From positions 7,880,785-7,944,784 of the forward strand of contig JAMXIF010000032.1 of the NCBI GenBank assembly GCA_028583685.1: DNA of 64,000 bases, read 5' to 3'. Position numbers and translations under genes: made by a program. The DNA comes from Petaurus breviceps papuanus (taxonomy: Eukaryota > Chordata > Mammalia > Diprotodontia > Petauridae). The stretch's first letter is position 1. The number at the start of each line of letters is the position of its first letter. This document shows positions 36,146 through 47,330 of this stretch, one piece after another. Below the pieces are notes generated by a model. It did not search any database. It had not been told where the DNA came from and saw only the letters and a list, made by a program, of their open reading frames with translations.

Positions 36146-36177
36146 GTAAGTATATGCTGCCATGTGCCTTTCTTTTA

Positions 36178-36400
36178 GAAAGGCAATATGGTACAGCAGA
36201 TAGGGAACTGAATTTGAAGCCAGGAACTCGAGGACTTAAATCCCACTTTATGTACTTAATAGTTGTGTATGACCTTGAGCAAGTCACTTAACCTGTAGGA
36301 GTAAAAGTTTCTTCATCTAAAAAATGGAAAAAAAAATCAAAACACCTATATCAATGAGTGATAGTAAGGCTTAGCTGAGATACTATATGTATAATGCCCC
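36178..36400 (+). mobile_element. MIR-like SINE, diverged
   Basis: GGCAATATGGTACAGCAGAT head, GAGCAAGTCACTTAACCTG and CTTCATCTAAAAAATGG tail. Confidence 0.6.
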
Positions 36401-36826
36401 TCACCCAGCGACCACTATTTTCTGGTGGACTGGTGGATAGAGAGAAGTAGCATGATACAACAGTGAAGGATGGTGATGGAGGTTAGAGGAGAAAACATGT
36501 AGAGACATATGATGGTGGTAAGCTCCTGGCTCCTGGCCCCTGGCTCCGGCCAAATGCCAGTTCCATGCATCCTTCCTCGTCATGGCTCAAGTGAGGTCAA
36601 GCGTTTCTATCGAGCCAAAAAAGGGAAGCACCAGCCCTCCTGAGACTCCACGTACAACGGATCCTGAGTTTCAGGCTCCCGAGCAATGAATGATCTTGAC
36701 CCCAGGGTTTCTGTATCCCTGTGGGAAGCGTGAGTAAAGCATCTCATAAAAGCCATGTGGTTGCACTCCTTCATCTGCTCAAGGGAGCACTTAAGTTGTA
36801 TGTATCCTAAAACTCTTGGGTTGAGA

Positions 36827-37073
36827 CCAGGGGTCCTTAACCATTTTTATGTTGTAGACACCTCTGGCAATTTTGGTCCCCTTCTCAGAATACTGTTTTT
36901 AAATGCATGAAATAAAATACATAAGATTACAAAGGAAATCAGTTAAACAAAATAAAGATGTCACTGTTCCCCCACCCAAGTTCACAGACCCCCCCCCCCA
37001 CCCGTGAAATCTATCCACATATTTCTCAGGTGTCTGTGGGTCCCAGATTAAGGATTCCTGGTCTAAATCTGTT
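36827..37073. mobile_element. Non-autonomous hAT-type DNA transposon, copy 1
   Basis: Ends ACCAGGGGTCCTTAACCATT and, on the other strand, GACCAGGAATCCTTAATCTG are imperfect inverted repeats. The interior CCTTCTCAGAATACTGTTTT is shared with copies at 44940 and 46610. Confidence 0.65.
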
Positions 37074-37190
37074 AATAGTATGTCTAGGTGACTTCCAGAA
37101 TCTAAAAGAGAAGTGGTTGGTAGATGTTATATTTTTATTATGCACTGTCTCCTTGTTATTAAATACTGCTTATTTAATGATTCGATAGGA

Positions 37191-37328
37191 GGCTGGGGGC
37201 GGCTAGGTGGCGCAGTGAATAGAGCACCGGCCCTGGAGTCAGGAGAACCTGAGTTCAAATCTGGCCTCAGACACTGAACACAAGTTACTTAACCCCAATT
37301 GCCCTCCAAAAAAGCAAAAAAAAAAAAA
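37191..37328 (+). mobile_element. WSINE1-like CORE-SINE
   Basis: GCGGCTAGGTGGCGCAGTGA head; lacks about 25 bases before the tail. Duplication GATTCGATAGGA / GATTCAATAGGA at 37179-37190 and 37329-37340. Confidence 0.9.
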
Positions 37329-37439
37329 GATTCAATAGGAAAGGCAAAAATATTGCATGCAGCATCTCAAATCTATATTTCTGATATGCCGATGGAGTCA
37401 TGTGACTGCTCCAAAACACTAATAATAAAAGTGTAAAAT

Positions 37440-37625
37440 AAAACAACTTTCATCAGACTGGCAAAGATGATAAAAGACAAAAATGATAAATGTTGGAGGG
37501 ATATTGAAACATTAATATACTGTTGGTGGAGCTGTGAATTGGGCAAGCCATTATAGAAAGCAACTTGAAATTATTCTAAAACATGACTAAAAACCCATAC
37601 TTTCTCATCCAGAGATTCCACAGTT
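37440..37625 (+). mobile_element. Old L1 ORF2 fragment
   Basis: ACTTTCATCAGACTGGCAAA, then ATACTGTTGGTGGAGCTGTG, from the ORF2 C-terminal region. Diverged. Confidence 0.6.
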
Positions 37626-37942
37626 AGACCTATACCCTCAGTTTCTTGAAATCAGGCTCTGTGTTGTCACATTTCCATATCTTCAAGAGTCTGCCAGAGC
37701 CTTGCCTGGAATAAGTGCTTCACAAATGTTTGTTGAACTAAACTGAATTACCCATGGTAAGACAGTTCAAAGCTTAATGGCTTATTTCTGGAGAATTCAG
37801 GACAGCACTCATAATTGCTAATCACCTCTAGAAGACAAAGGGGAAATGAGCAACCAGTCTGGCAATGTCCGGGGAAGGCTCCCCTGCCCCTCTCCCCAGT
37901 CCTCGTGCTGGCTGTGTTCTCATTCTAATCAAGAATGGTCCA

Positions 37943-38110
37943 TATTGGGGTGGCTAGGTGGCACCATGAATAGAACACTGTTCTGGAGTCAGGAGGACCT
38001 GAGTTCAAATCTGGCCTTAGACACTTAACACAAAACTAGCCATGTGACTTTGGGCAAGTCACTTAACCCCAATTGCCCTACCTTCCCCTCTGCATAAAAA
38101 AAAAAAAAAA
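37943..38110 (+). mobile_element. WSINE1-like CORE-SINE
   Basis: GGGGTGGCTAGGTGGCACCA head and TTAACCCCAATTGCCCTACC tail. A perfect 12-base duplication AAGAATGGTCCA lies at 37931-37942 and 38111-38122. Confidence 0.92.
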
Positions 38111-38525
38111 AAGAATGGTCCAGACCCCAGAACATATCTAGAAATTCCTGCCTCAAGCCCCATTTAGACAACCAAGTGGAAGTATATATCATAAATATCT
38201 TATGTGGACCCACATACTTCTTACATATACAACAGGATGGAAATTCCAAAGCATAGTGAAATCTTGGCAGAGATGTATACCTTATATGGGGTTAGGTTCA
38301 AAAGTCAGCCTACAAAAATAACGAGCCAAAATGTAGTCCCAATCATCCTTGAAAATATCCATGTAGTGCAGTGCAGTACCTTAAAGAGGCCTCTTTAAAA
38401 GAAGGAAGTCCTTCTCAGAGAGAAGTTGGATCTAAGATGATTGCTATGGAAATGATGAATGTAAATTTTATGTTTTCTCATACCCTGCCAAGTTTGGGGT
38501 TTTGTTTTGTTTTTGTTTTTTTCAG

Positions 38526-38566
38526 GAGGTTAGCAAGAACCTTTGTTACAGAAGAAAACAAAACAG
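38526..38566 (+). other. Candidate exon Y of a possible unannotated gene
   Basis: A 41-base stretch between a strong pyrimidine-rich acceptor (GTTTTTGTTTTTTTCAG) and donor GTAAAT. It enters in phase 2 and leaves in phase 1, reading RLARTFVTEENKT, and joins to the open frame at 40347 through an Asp codon. It resembles no family I know. A chance match is quite possible for so short an exon. Confidence 0.3.
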
Positions 38567-38983
38567 GTAAATACTTCACTAGCAGAAAGATCGATTACCA
38601 GGGGGAAAATACTTTGGAAGGGCTTCGCACAAATGAATTGTATATTTCTATGTCTCATCTCCAGTTCTTTGAGTGGAGTGGAGAGCAATTTAATTGTTAG
38701 TTTTCATTTTTGCTGAACTTGTACACTTGAATTTGGCAATTTAAATGAAAGTATATGATTCAGCCTTGTTGTCGTATCAGTTATTAGAGATTTCTGGTTA
38801 ATCTGATACCATATAAACTCAGTTTTACTTTATTTAGTATCATGTAGGTTCCCCCGTCACCATCCATTTTTTTTTTACGGTGTTTCTTTTTCTAACTGGT
38901 AATGGTGTACTATTGCAAGGTTATATATGAGAATTTTATTCTCATGGGGCCCTAGAAATAGCCATGGCTTACATATTAATAAT

Positions 38984-39222
38984 GGCAACTAGGTGGCGCA
39001 GTGGTTTGGGCCTGGAGTCAGGAAAACTCATTTTCCTAAAATCAAATCCAGCCCACATTTACTAGCTGTGTGACCCTGGACAAGTCACTTAGCCCTGTTT
39101 GCTTCTGTTTCTTCATCTGTAAGATGAGCTGGAGAAGGAAATGGCAAAAACACTCCAATATCTTTGCTAAGAAAACCCCAAGTGGCATCACAGAGAGTTG
39201 GACACGACTGAACAACTATACT
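38984..39222 (+). mobile_element. Mar-1-like CORE-SINE with Bov-B-type tail
   Basis: GGCAACTAGGTGGCGCAGTG head, GAGCTGGAGAAGGAAATGGC, and tail GAGAGTTGGACACGACTGAA. Confidence 0.9.
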
Positions 39223-40346
39223 AATGGGCCACTTTTAGCAGCTCCTCCTCCCCTAATACATTCTCATCATTGATAGATATTAGTCCGTTGCTCTTGACCA
39301 CTTTGTTTAAACTTTATTTTCATGTACAGTTTCAGATTATATAAAACATAGAAAATGGAATATTTTAAAGGCACATTAAGTAGAAAGAACCTAGCTAATC
39401 CTAAAATCACATTTGTTCTGACACTAATCATCTAATTCAGTCTCTATGCTTTCCCCCTCCCCAGCATTTCCCCATCCCCATCACCCCCAATATACAAAAT
39501 TTTACAACTTGTTCTTGTTAAGTAACTGTTACTGTGAATTAGTTTAGTGATCCCCATCCAGGCAGTTTTAATTATTATACAGCTTAAATCTAGACTACTG
39601 TGTGTTTAGTGTAAGCACATAAGCAAACAGGAACTTGGGTGTCAAATATCTCTTCATTCAGCTAATACTGGGAGTTATTATCCCACATCATGGAAGTTCC
39701 ATCTGTCCACCAGGGTGTGTGTACCTATGGGTAGTAGTAATCCTGTAGCATGGGAGTATGTTGGTGTTTACAAGGCATCTCAGATCTTTCCATCGTTTCC
39801 GTACATCTATCTACTTTGGCCAATAATTTAAATTAAACTAATTTAAAAGGAGGAGAGAGGAAAACCCACAGTGGCTTAATGCAAATTAACAAAATTAGCT
39901 GTTGGTCTCCATCTGGTCATCTCTAGAAAATAGAATTGCAGTATTTTCTAAAAAAAAAAAAATTTATACAATGCACAAACTATATTTTCTCAAATTTAAT
40001 TTTTATCATAATAGAAGCTTTTAAAAATTTGATCCTAATATTCACTTCATATAGAAAGCCTGGCATCATGGTTAGAATGTTGGACCTTAAATCAGATCCT
40101 GCCAGTGACAATATATGTCCCTGGGGAAGCCTCTTAACCACTGTGGGTTTCAACCAACTCCTTATTAATTTTCCACTAAGTCATAGGCAGATTATGACCT
40201 GCCTTGATGGAGGGAGTTCTCACACTGGGTTGACACTAATTTTCACTGAGATGATAGAATAATTTGGCAACTAGTATCAAGTAGCAACCACCAATCCTGC
40301 CCAGTGAGACATTTTATTTTTCTTTTCTTTTATCTTTACATCACAG

Positions 40347-40633
40347 ATGAGCTACATGCCTTGCCTTTGATACTGTTGTCTTTCTCTAACCCTCACAAAT
40401 GTCAATCATTGCATTTTGGGGAAAAGGATGTTTCCTGTCTCAAGAAAGTTGCCATCCCAGAAGGATGTGGGCAACCACAGAGTATTCCAACACTGTCAAA
40501 TGCATCCAGTAACTTTCAGATTGTACTTAAGATGTTTAATACTACGCGAAAAAGACTATTCCAACTCCCTGACTATTATCGAGATGCCCTCTTTAACCTT
40601 AAGATAGAAAGCTTAATGAGTCCTTTAGCCTAG
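40347..40633 (+). other. Candidate terminal coding exon Z, antisense to EMP2 3' UTR
   Basis: A pyrimidine-rich acceptor (CTTTTATCTTTACATCACAG) is followed by about 95 codons open in one frame to a TAG at 40631-40633. The start phase fits candidate exon Y. The product would include ELHALPLILLSF, SLHFGEKDVSCLKK and FQLPDYYRDALFNLKIESL. It contains no recognised domain or repeat. A second + frame is open for 63 codons inside it, so low stop density may explain the opening. If real it would be the end of a novel gene, or an alternative 3' end of a + strand transcript running toward EMP2. Confidence 0.3.
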
Positions 40634-42347
40634 TTTTCCTGCATGAATCCCTCCGTAAGTCAACATGAGACCCATCCACAAACAACGTTCTTCAAACTAC
40701 AAAAGCTGTGATTCTTGGGCAGTTGTGAAGTTCACTATAATTTTAGTCCCTGTTGGCTACCCTGTGATTCTCATGTGGTCCTCACTTGAGTAATTTAAGT
40801 AAGATAGGGCCCCATGGCTACTCAAATCTGAGGTGGATGGACAGCCAAACTATTTTCTTCCCACCTCCTTCTGCGTTGGTCTGACTGTGTATAGATCATC
40901 ATTACACTGAGCAAAATGGAAAATACAAAAAGCTACATTTAAATAACATCCATGGTGTAACAAGACAGACCAATGACAGAATGCGGTGAGGTTAGAGAAA
41001 CACCTCCCCTCAAGTCCTGAGTGAGAGACAAATGCACACACATACACAGGCACACATACATCCATACACACATATGTGTACAAGTGGACATACATACACA
41101 CCTTCTTTAAAAAAAAAAAAAAGGAAATTGCCTCACAGGTGAAGGCCTAGGCTCATTTGGGGATTTCCTGTGTCTTTAAGTCACACCACAAACCTAACGT
41201 TATTTATATATAAATATTAAAAAACCCCAAACAAAACAACCCCCCACCCCACCCCTGCCACTAACCTATTCATCTGTTATCCAGACCATTAAATCTTCCA
41301 TGGAAGATTATGCAGAGTATTATGTGTGTGTAACAGATACAGTACGAGGCTCACTAAATGCCATTGGAGTGAGTCAAAGGCTCATCTAAATACTTGCCGT
41401 AGCATTGAAAGATATGCACACTCTCTAGATTGATTCACTGAGGAGACTAAAGGACAGCTGGCTGTATGTTATTTAGGGAATGATGTCCAGCTACTGGATT
41501 TGGGCAACCTGCTGCTTTCTTTCCTCTCATCTTCCACTGGTGATTTTTTAGCTGTTAAAGATGTTTGCCACAGGGCAGGCCAGGCAGGGATCCAAAGGGA
41601 TGTACCAATCTTCTCATTTTAGTTACTTTCTGAATCAGCCACAGGGGATGGTAGGGGAGGGGAACAGGGGAAGAAGTGAGATGGGAAGGGAGGGGAGCTT
41701 GCAGCCCTTGGCCCTATGGAGGTGTGGGCTTACACAACACAGCTGGCCACTATGGAAGGCTTTGGCATTCCTTTACAGGGAGTCAGGCAGGGAGACACTT
41801 GCTCTTCTCACAGATTACCAGCAGAGGGAGCTCATCTCCACATCTCCTCATGTGCTCCATCTCCACATCTTTTAAGAGGTTCATTCAGCCAAGACAACCC
41901 GGACTTTGTTTACCTTTGGGGAACCAGGGGTGGGGGAGATAAATGAACCCTGAAAGTTTCCAAAGGAACTGCTTCACGCCAAAAACTGAGTAAATTAAGG
42001 GAAAGTAAACTCCTGCTGAGATGCTGAGATGACATTTGGAGTTAGAACTGCCAAGGGTTGGGGGGTAGCCAAGCTTTGGCCAAAAGGACTTGCCAGGAGC
42101 TGTCCACTTTTCCTCACCTGAGGGCTATTGCACTCCCCCACCCTCACTTGCTAAGGTGACAACATTGTCGGTAACTTCTTGGAGCTGCTCTGCACAACTA
42201 GCATGAAAATGAGAGAATTCTCTCTAGGGTCTGCAGAAATCAAGGCTGACTTTTTCAAAGCAAGTGGTTTTCCCAGCAAGAGCCATTGCATTTTACTGTA
42301 CAAATTCACAAGTCACCACAGGACCGACTTGAACCGTATGGTTAGCA

Positions 42348-42381
<34 letters not shown>
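42348..42381. repeat. (AC)17 microsatellite
   Basis: Uninterrupted AC dinucleotides in the presumed EMP2 3' UTR. Confidence 0.97.
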
Positions 42382-42385
<4 letters not shown>

Positions 42386-42923
42386 ATAGACAAACCAACC
42401 AAAAAAAAAATTGCCTTTGCAAATTTCTGCTGACTATGAGGGCTAAAGGTGTCATGTGGCCTTCATTCTTTGGTTTTGTCGCTGCTGTTGCTTCCCCCTC
42501 CCCACCTTCCTACCTCTGTGGCCTACACTGAGTCTTGGTGGAGGAGAGGACAGCATTGACTTGTCCTGTATACTGTGACATGAGCCCTGCTGGATGAGGA
42601 AAGGAAAGGGGCTTGTTAGGATCTGGTTGCATCCAATCACAGGCACAGTCAGGTTAAGAAACATCATGCTGAGGAAATCAGACTGTTATCTTTGCCTTGC
42701 TCAGCCTCTCTGTTGGCCAAGTGTTCCAGAATACTGTCTGTTCTTTTTCATAGTCTTTCTATCAGATACCAAGGATGCAGAACCTTTTTTTTCTTTTTTT
42801 TCTTTCACTTCTCAAAGAAACAATACTTTTGCTACAAAACAAAAAAAAAAAAAGATTATATACAAATTGGTTATTGGAATTTGGGTTCTCTACTATAGTG
42901 ATGGAAAGTGAGCTCTGGGGGTT

Positions 42924-43108
42924 TTATTTACGCTTTCTCAGTATTAGGTACATTATGCCACTGATCAGGGTAAAGGCAAATGCAACCCAGGCCAAGATGA
43001 AGGAATAGCCGTAGTTCCCTTCAGAAGTTCCCAAGTAATCATCGTTCTTCTCATGGATTTCTTCACGCTGGTTTGTGTAAATGGATGCAGCAATCATAAC
43101 ACATAGGC
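42924..43108 (-). CDS. EMP2: EMP2, last coding exon (TM3 end, loop 2, TM4)
   Basis: On the minus strand, acceptor CTCCTGGCAG opens a phase-1 exon that ends in TAA (42924-42926). It encodes residues 106-166: the end of the third membrane span ([11 protein letters not shown]), the second extracellular loop ([20 protein letters not shown]) and the fourth span ([20 protein letters not shown]), then the basic tail LRKRK. It matches human EMP2 closely but has one residue fewer in the loop. EMP2 is a PMP22/claudin-family tetraspan of the plasma membrane that affects integrin and caveolin trafficking. The assembled protein is 166 residues (human 167), with no frame break. Confidence 0.97.
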
Positions 43109-43375
43109 CTGCCAGGAGGAAAACAAAGAAGGAAATAAGTTGCTAGAAGAGTTTATTCTCTACAACCAAATGGAGAACCCACCCCATTCCTCAGCCCTGT
43201 TTGTGAATAGCTTTATTATGGTGATCGGTGACCACTGGAGAAATTTTGTGGATGCTTGCTCCCTGGCTTATCAAGAGAAATTGGAGTGTTTTTAAGCAGA
43301 AATAAATATATCTTCAACAGCTCCCTATTGCTGTAAAAAATACAATGCTCTTCACATTCTAGGTCTTCCCTCCCT

Positions 43376-43435
43376 TTATTCCTTCCTTCCTTCCTTCCTC
43401 CCTCCNNNNNNNNNNTTCTTTCCCTTTTTCCCTCG
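43376..43435. repeat. (TTCC)n tract around an assembly gap
   Basis: A pyrimidine tract of TTCC/CTCCC units with ten N bases at 43406-43415, in the last EMP2 intron. The true repeat length is unknown. Confidence 0.95.
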
Positions 43436-43649
43436 CTTTTCTTTTTTAAAAGAAATGGTACCTTTTTTTACATTGCTATCATTTACCAATAACTCCTTCC
43501 CATCCAATAGAACCTTCTCTTATGCAAAGACATAGTTAAGTCAGCCATACCTAATGATAAATACTCCATTCTGAAGTCCACAACCTCTCTACCAAGATGT
43601 GGGACTCATGCTTCACTATCCTCTGAATACAGGCTAATCATGACTGGTG

Positions 43650-44140
43650 CCTGCATTGATCAGACTTCTGATGTCTTTCAAACTAACCTATCTTTCCCGC
43701 CTTGTTTTCTTTCATTCTTCTCCACACATTTGACATTCTAGCCAAACTGGATCATCAACTGTTCCCCAGAATCGAAATGCCATCTCTTGCCTGTGTACAT
43801 TCAGGGAGACTGTCCCTTGGTCCTCACTCCCAATATCTTTAGTATACTCCCTCTTCCTCTTTGCTTTTCAAAAGCCATCTCTTCCTTCTCTGAGTTCAGA
43901 TGCTACTTCTGACATTATGGACTTCCCAGATCCTCCCAGCTCAAACTGTTCTCTCCTTCCTATTTCCCTAGACCATTTTATTAGCATCCTGATTCAAACC
44001 TATGATGCAGATGATGCTATAATTTCTCCTTCGTCTCCTCACGTGCTTACTCTGTATCACTCATATCTTCCCACATGTCATACCCCCAATTAGAATTTAG
44101 GCTCTTGAGGGAATCATGCATGTCTTGGCACATTCTTAAA
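43650..44140 (+). mobile_element. L2 LINE 3' fragment
   Basis: CAAAAGCCATCTCTTCCTTC and AGAATTTAGGCTCTTGAGGG occur in L2 order. Diverged; a reversed MIR end follows at 44145-44260 (TTTGAACCCAGGC). Confidence 0.6.
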
Positions 44141-44939
44141 AAACAATCCAAACCTGTCATTTCATTGGAATGAGGAGCTCCCAGTCACATAGGCAGGGTT
44201 TGAACCCAGGCTTTTTTTACTCTAAGGCCAACCCTCTTCCTACTATGCTAGGTTGCTTTTCCCTTTGCATATGTTGTAATATAAAATACTAGTGGGATAT
44301 TTGTTGAATCTCAAGAACGAATCAAGAATCCATCCCTATAGGGCTCCAAATTAGGCTCCCCACTTCTGTCTGATGCTATTTTATGCCTTTAGTTGAGAAA
44401 AATAAAAAGCCATTCTCAGAAGAATGTGATAGATTCATTTAGGCTATACAGAGGGTATAACAAATGCAGACTTGACCACAGATTAGGTCCCTGGGAAGGT
44501 AAAAAAAAAGTATGGTTTGGGTTATAAGGAAGTATTTTTAAATGATGGCTAGGGCTGCTAAGGACATTAGTCTTATCTGAGGTATTAGAATTGGTAGGCA
44601 TGGCCAGGAGGTCAGTTAATTCAGAATTTAAAAGTACATTTGAGGGATCAAATGACAGGTGACCACAGAATACTGAGCTCTGGACAGGGAGAGAGGCCTC
44701 AAAAGGAAACTAAGAAACAGATGTAACCTTTTCACATGGGGAAGGTTTAATAAATGTCCATAAAGAATGACAGAGAAATATCACCAGGAGGGAACATAAA
44801 ACTTCTTCATTCTATGTCATTTCGAGAAAATTCTTGAATCAGAAAATTGACTTGTGCTAAAGACAACCTGATGATTTCAGACAGAAATGTGATCATTTTC
44901 TGCCTTGAAGCTACAAGTTGCTGCATGGTAGGGGGATGG

Positions 44940-45165
44940 GATTGTTAACCCTTTTTTGTACCGTGGACCCTTTTGTCAGTCTTGGAAACCTTCTCCTTCT
45001 CAGAATGATGTTGTGTTAGAAATTAATAAATGAAGGAAATGCTAAATTTCAGCTAGAGGTTAGTGAAAACAGATGTGATTTTTTTTCTTAACCAAGCTCA
45101 TCTATCCCCTGAAATCTATCCATGGATCTCTTGGAGATCCATGAACCCCAGGGTATAAGATCTAC
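44940..45165. mobile_element. Non-autonomous hAT-type DNA transposon, copy 2
   Basis: Words GTACCGTGGACCCTTTTGTC, CCTTCTCAGAATGATGTTG and GAAATCTATCCATGG match copy 1 at 36827. Confidence 0.6.
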
Positions 45166-45219
45166 CCCAGTATAGGGTCTAGCTAGCTATATTAATTAAA
45201 TCAAGCTCCGGAAATGGGA

Positions 45220-45520
45220 CAGACCAGGCCAGAAATACATGCCTTTTATGCCCCTATTGAAATCTTTCTTTTCATTCAAGACCCAAGGCTTCTCCATGAA
45301 ACCTTCCTTGGTCTCTCAGCTAAACATTATCCCTCAGTTGTAGACTCCTTCTTTACTTTTATCACTTTCTTCCTTGCATCATATTTATCTATGTACCCAT
45401 TTTATTCCCTTTTTGTGACAATGAATCTGCTTGAGGTCATAGAACGTGTTATTTTTCATTTGTGTCCCTAATACCTAGCAAAATCACCTTCACTATTAAG
45501 AGTTAATGAAAATTTATTGC
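45220..45520 (+). mobile_element. L2 LINE 3' fragment
   Basis: CTCCATGAAACCTTCCTTGG and ATGAATCTGCTTGAGGTCAT follow the L2 3' order. Old. Confidence 0.6.
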
Positions 45521-45765
45521 ATTGAAAAAAAAGTTCAGTGGAAACAAGGCAGAAGAAATCACACTTTTGGAACAGGTCAAGGTCTATTCTGTGAGGCCCC
45601 CAATAACTATCGTTCATTGGAACCCATGGCATCCTGCTCGAGATTGATTTCCCAGTCATACGTAAATTTCAACCTCCCATCCTTTCTGTCATCTTTTTGA
45701 CTTATAGAAAGTATCTGGCTGGGAATATTGACTATCTTTCCCTCATGACCCATCGTTTCACTTAC

Positions 45766-45912
45766 ATGACAGTAGTTGGATAATCGAAGTTAGAACAAAT
45801 CTCTCTCCTTGCTTCAGGCGGAAGAGCTGAAGCACAAAGATAAAGAGGGCTATGCAGCAGAGGATGGTGGAGAGGATCATGGTGGCTTGAACGGCTTGGA
45901 TAGTTGCATAAC
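45766..45912 (-). CDS. EMP2: EMP2, coding exon with TM2 and start of TM3
   Basis: A 147-base exon on the minus strand with acceptor GTCTTCTTCCCAG and donor GTAAGT. Entry is phase 1 and exit phase 1, matching both neighbours. It encodes residues 57-105: [17 protein letters not shown] begins the second membrane span, which continues through [13 protein letters not shown]. The conserved cytoplasmic turn RLKQGERF follows, and the third span begins at [10 protein letters not shown]. Nearly identical to human EMP2 across the span and the turn. Confidence 0.97.
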
Positions 45913-46338
45913 CTGGGAAGAAGACAAAGGCTACCTCACAACTTGCTCTCCTTCAGCTGGTTGCAGTCTTGCCCTTATAAGGCTTAAGTACAAAATGAGA
46001 CTCTCCCTCAGGTTAAAATGTCAATGTTCTTGGAGAGGGTCATGCCTTCATCATTTACCTAGGAACATATTCATTCTGGATTTCTCACCAACAGTCTCAT
46101 TTGTTTTTGCTACCCCTTCTCCATTCTCCCTGCCTTTGTTCATACAGAATCACAGACTATTAGAGCCAGAAGTTTAACAACCAGCTCTCTGGGGAGAAAA
46201 ATGTACTTCAGGATACACTTTTAAGCTTAATTTGCACTATTGACATTTTCTCCAGAATTGGAGATTTCTCAAACAATTACTCAGACAAATTCAGACAATT
46301 TCTCCAGAATTTCTCCAAAATTGACATTTTCTTAAAGT

Positions 46339-46500
46339 CTACCAGAGGTAGGACACCTGCAGCCTCAAGGTCACATGTGGCCTTCTAGGTCCTTGGGTGA
46401 GGCCTTTTGATCAAGCCCAAGTTTTACAGAACAAATCCTTTTATTAAGGGGATTTGTTCTGTGAAGTTTGGATCCAGTCAATGGGTGGTACTTGAGGACT
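46339..46500. mobile_element. Palindromic short DNA transposon (probable hAT-type)
   Basis: The left arm (CCTTGGGTGAGGCCTTTTGA, TTTTACAGAACAAATCC) and right arm (GGATTTGTTCTGTGAAG, CAGTCAATGGGTGG) are near-complete inverted repeats about a centre at 46440-46446, so the single strand folds into one long hairpin. It lies in the EMP2 intron between 45913 and 50307. Half of it reappears at 47449-47573. Confidence 0.6.
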
Positions 46501-46609
46501 CTCAATTATCTGTCAATCAACAAAACAATGATTTGTAGTGTTTGCCATTTTCAAGGTATAAATGCTCACACTGAAAATTTAACAATCAGCTCACACGGTA
46601 TTTCTAACT

Positions 46610-46770
46610 TAGGTTCCGGCATACTAATGAGTGAACCCCTTTGTAGTCTAGAGTGGCATATAATTCCTTCTCAGAATATTTTTAAATGCATAAAATGAAA
46701 TTCATTGGATCACAAAGGAAACCAGTTATAGTGATATGTCATTAAACAAAATGTTTTTTAAAAGTTCATG
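46610..46770. mobile_element. Non-autonomous hAT-type DNA transposon, copy 3
   Basis: CCTTCTCAGAATATTTTTAA, AATGCATAAAATGAAATTCA and ACAAAGGAAACCAGTTATA match copy 1. Ends diverged. Confidence 0.55.
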
Positions 46771-46774
46771 GAGC

Positions 46775-46970
46775 CCAAGTTGAGTCCCAATATAAGCATA
46801 ATAGCAACAATAATGATGATACCTAGCATTTACATAGTGCTTTAAGTTTTATAAAACAATTTATGTATATTATCTCTTCCATTTGATCCTTAACAACTCT
46901 ATGAAGTAGATGTTATTATTATTACGCCCATTTTCAGAAGTGGAAACTGAGGGTGAAAAAGGTGGTGATT
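46775..46970 (-). mobile_element. MIR SINE
   Basis: TAGCATTTACATAGTGCTTT, AACTCTATGAAGTAGATG, TTTTCAGAAGTGGAAACTGA in reversed MIR order. Confidence 0.75.
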
Positions 46971-47084
46971 CAGGTAGCATCTTGAGGAAAGGGAGGAACT
47001 TTGACAGCTAGAGACAGAGTAATACACAAGGGGGGCTATTGAGGGAGGGAAGGATATTTCAGAACTAGGGGGAGAGCATGGTAT

Positions 47085-47270
47085 TGTTTGAAAAAAGCAC
47101 TGGTCTTTGAGTGAGATGACCTGGGTTCAAGCTTCAACTCTACCTAGGTGACAAACAAATAGTATACTAAGTGCCTGGTGTTCTCAAACCTTGGGCAAGT
47201 TACTTCATTTTTCTAGGCATTAGTTTCTTTATCTGTAAAATGGAGGAATTAGATTAGGCCAGACTAATTA
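47085..47270 (+). mobile_element. MIR-like SINE
   Basis: GTGAGATGACCTGGGTTCAA, CTTGGGCAAGTTACTTC and TTATCTGTAAAATGGAGG. Confidence 0.65.
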
Positions 47271-47330
47271 GGTAGGTGGCTAAGCGGGTGGTTCTGTCAT
47301 TAGACATTGTTTTGAAATTGATAGTTCCAA

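Larger units (their letters stand above)
39290..42923 (-). other. EMP2: Probable EMP2 3' UTR, repeat-poor block
   Basis: This 3.6-kb block follows the EMP2 stop codon and holds no SINE or LINE that I can see, only an (AC)17 run at 42348-42381 and a short CA-rich run near 41030-41100. On the minus strand AATAAA lies at 39313-39318, beyond which a Mar-1 SINE appears; a second candidate is at about 40314-40319. The human EMP2 mRNA also has a long 3' UTR. The extent is inferred from repeat absence and the signal, not from transcripts. Confidence 0.55.

Noticed and set aside
38236-38398. A + strand frame reading MEIPKHSEILAEMYTLYG
   Set aside because: It looks protein-like but stops quickly, has no matching splice sites and its phase does not join the candidate exons around it.
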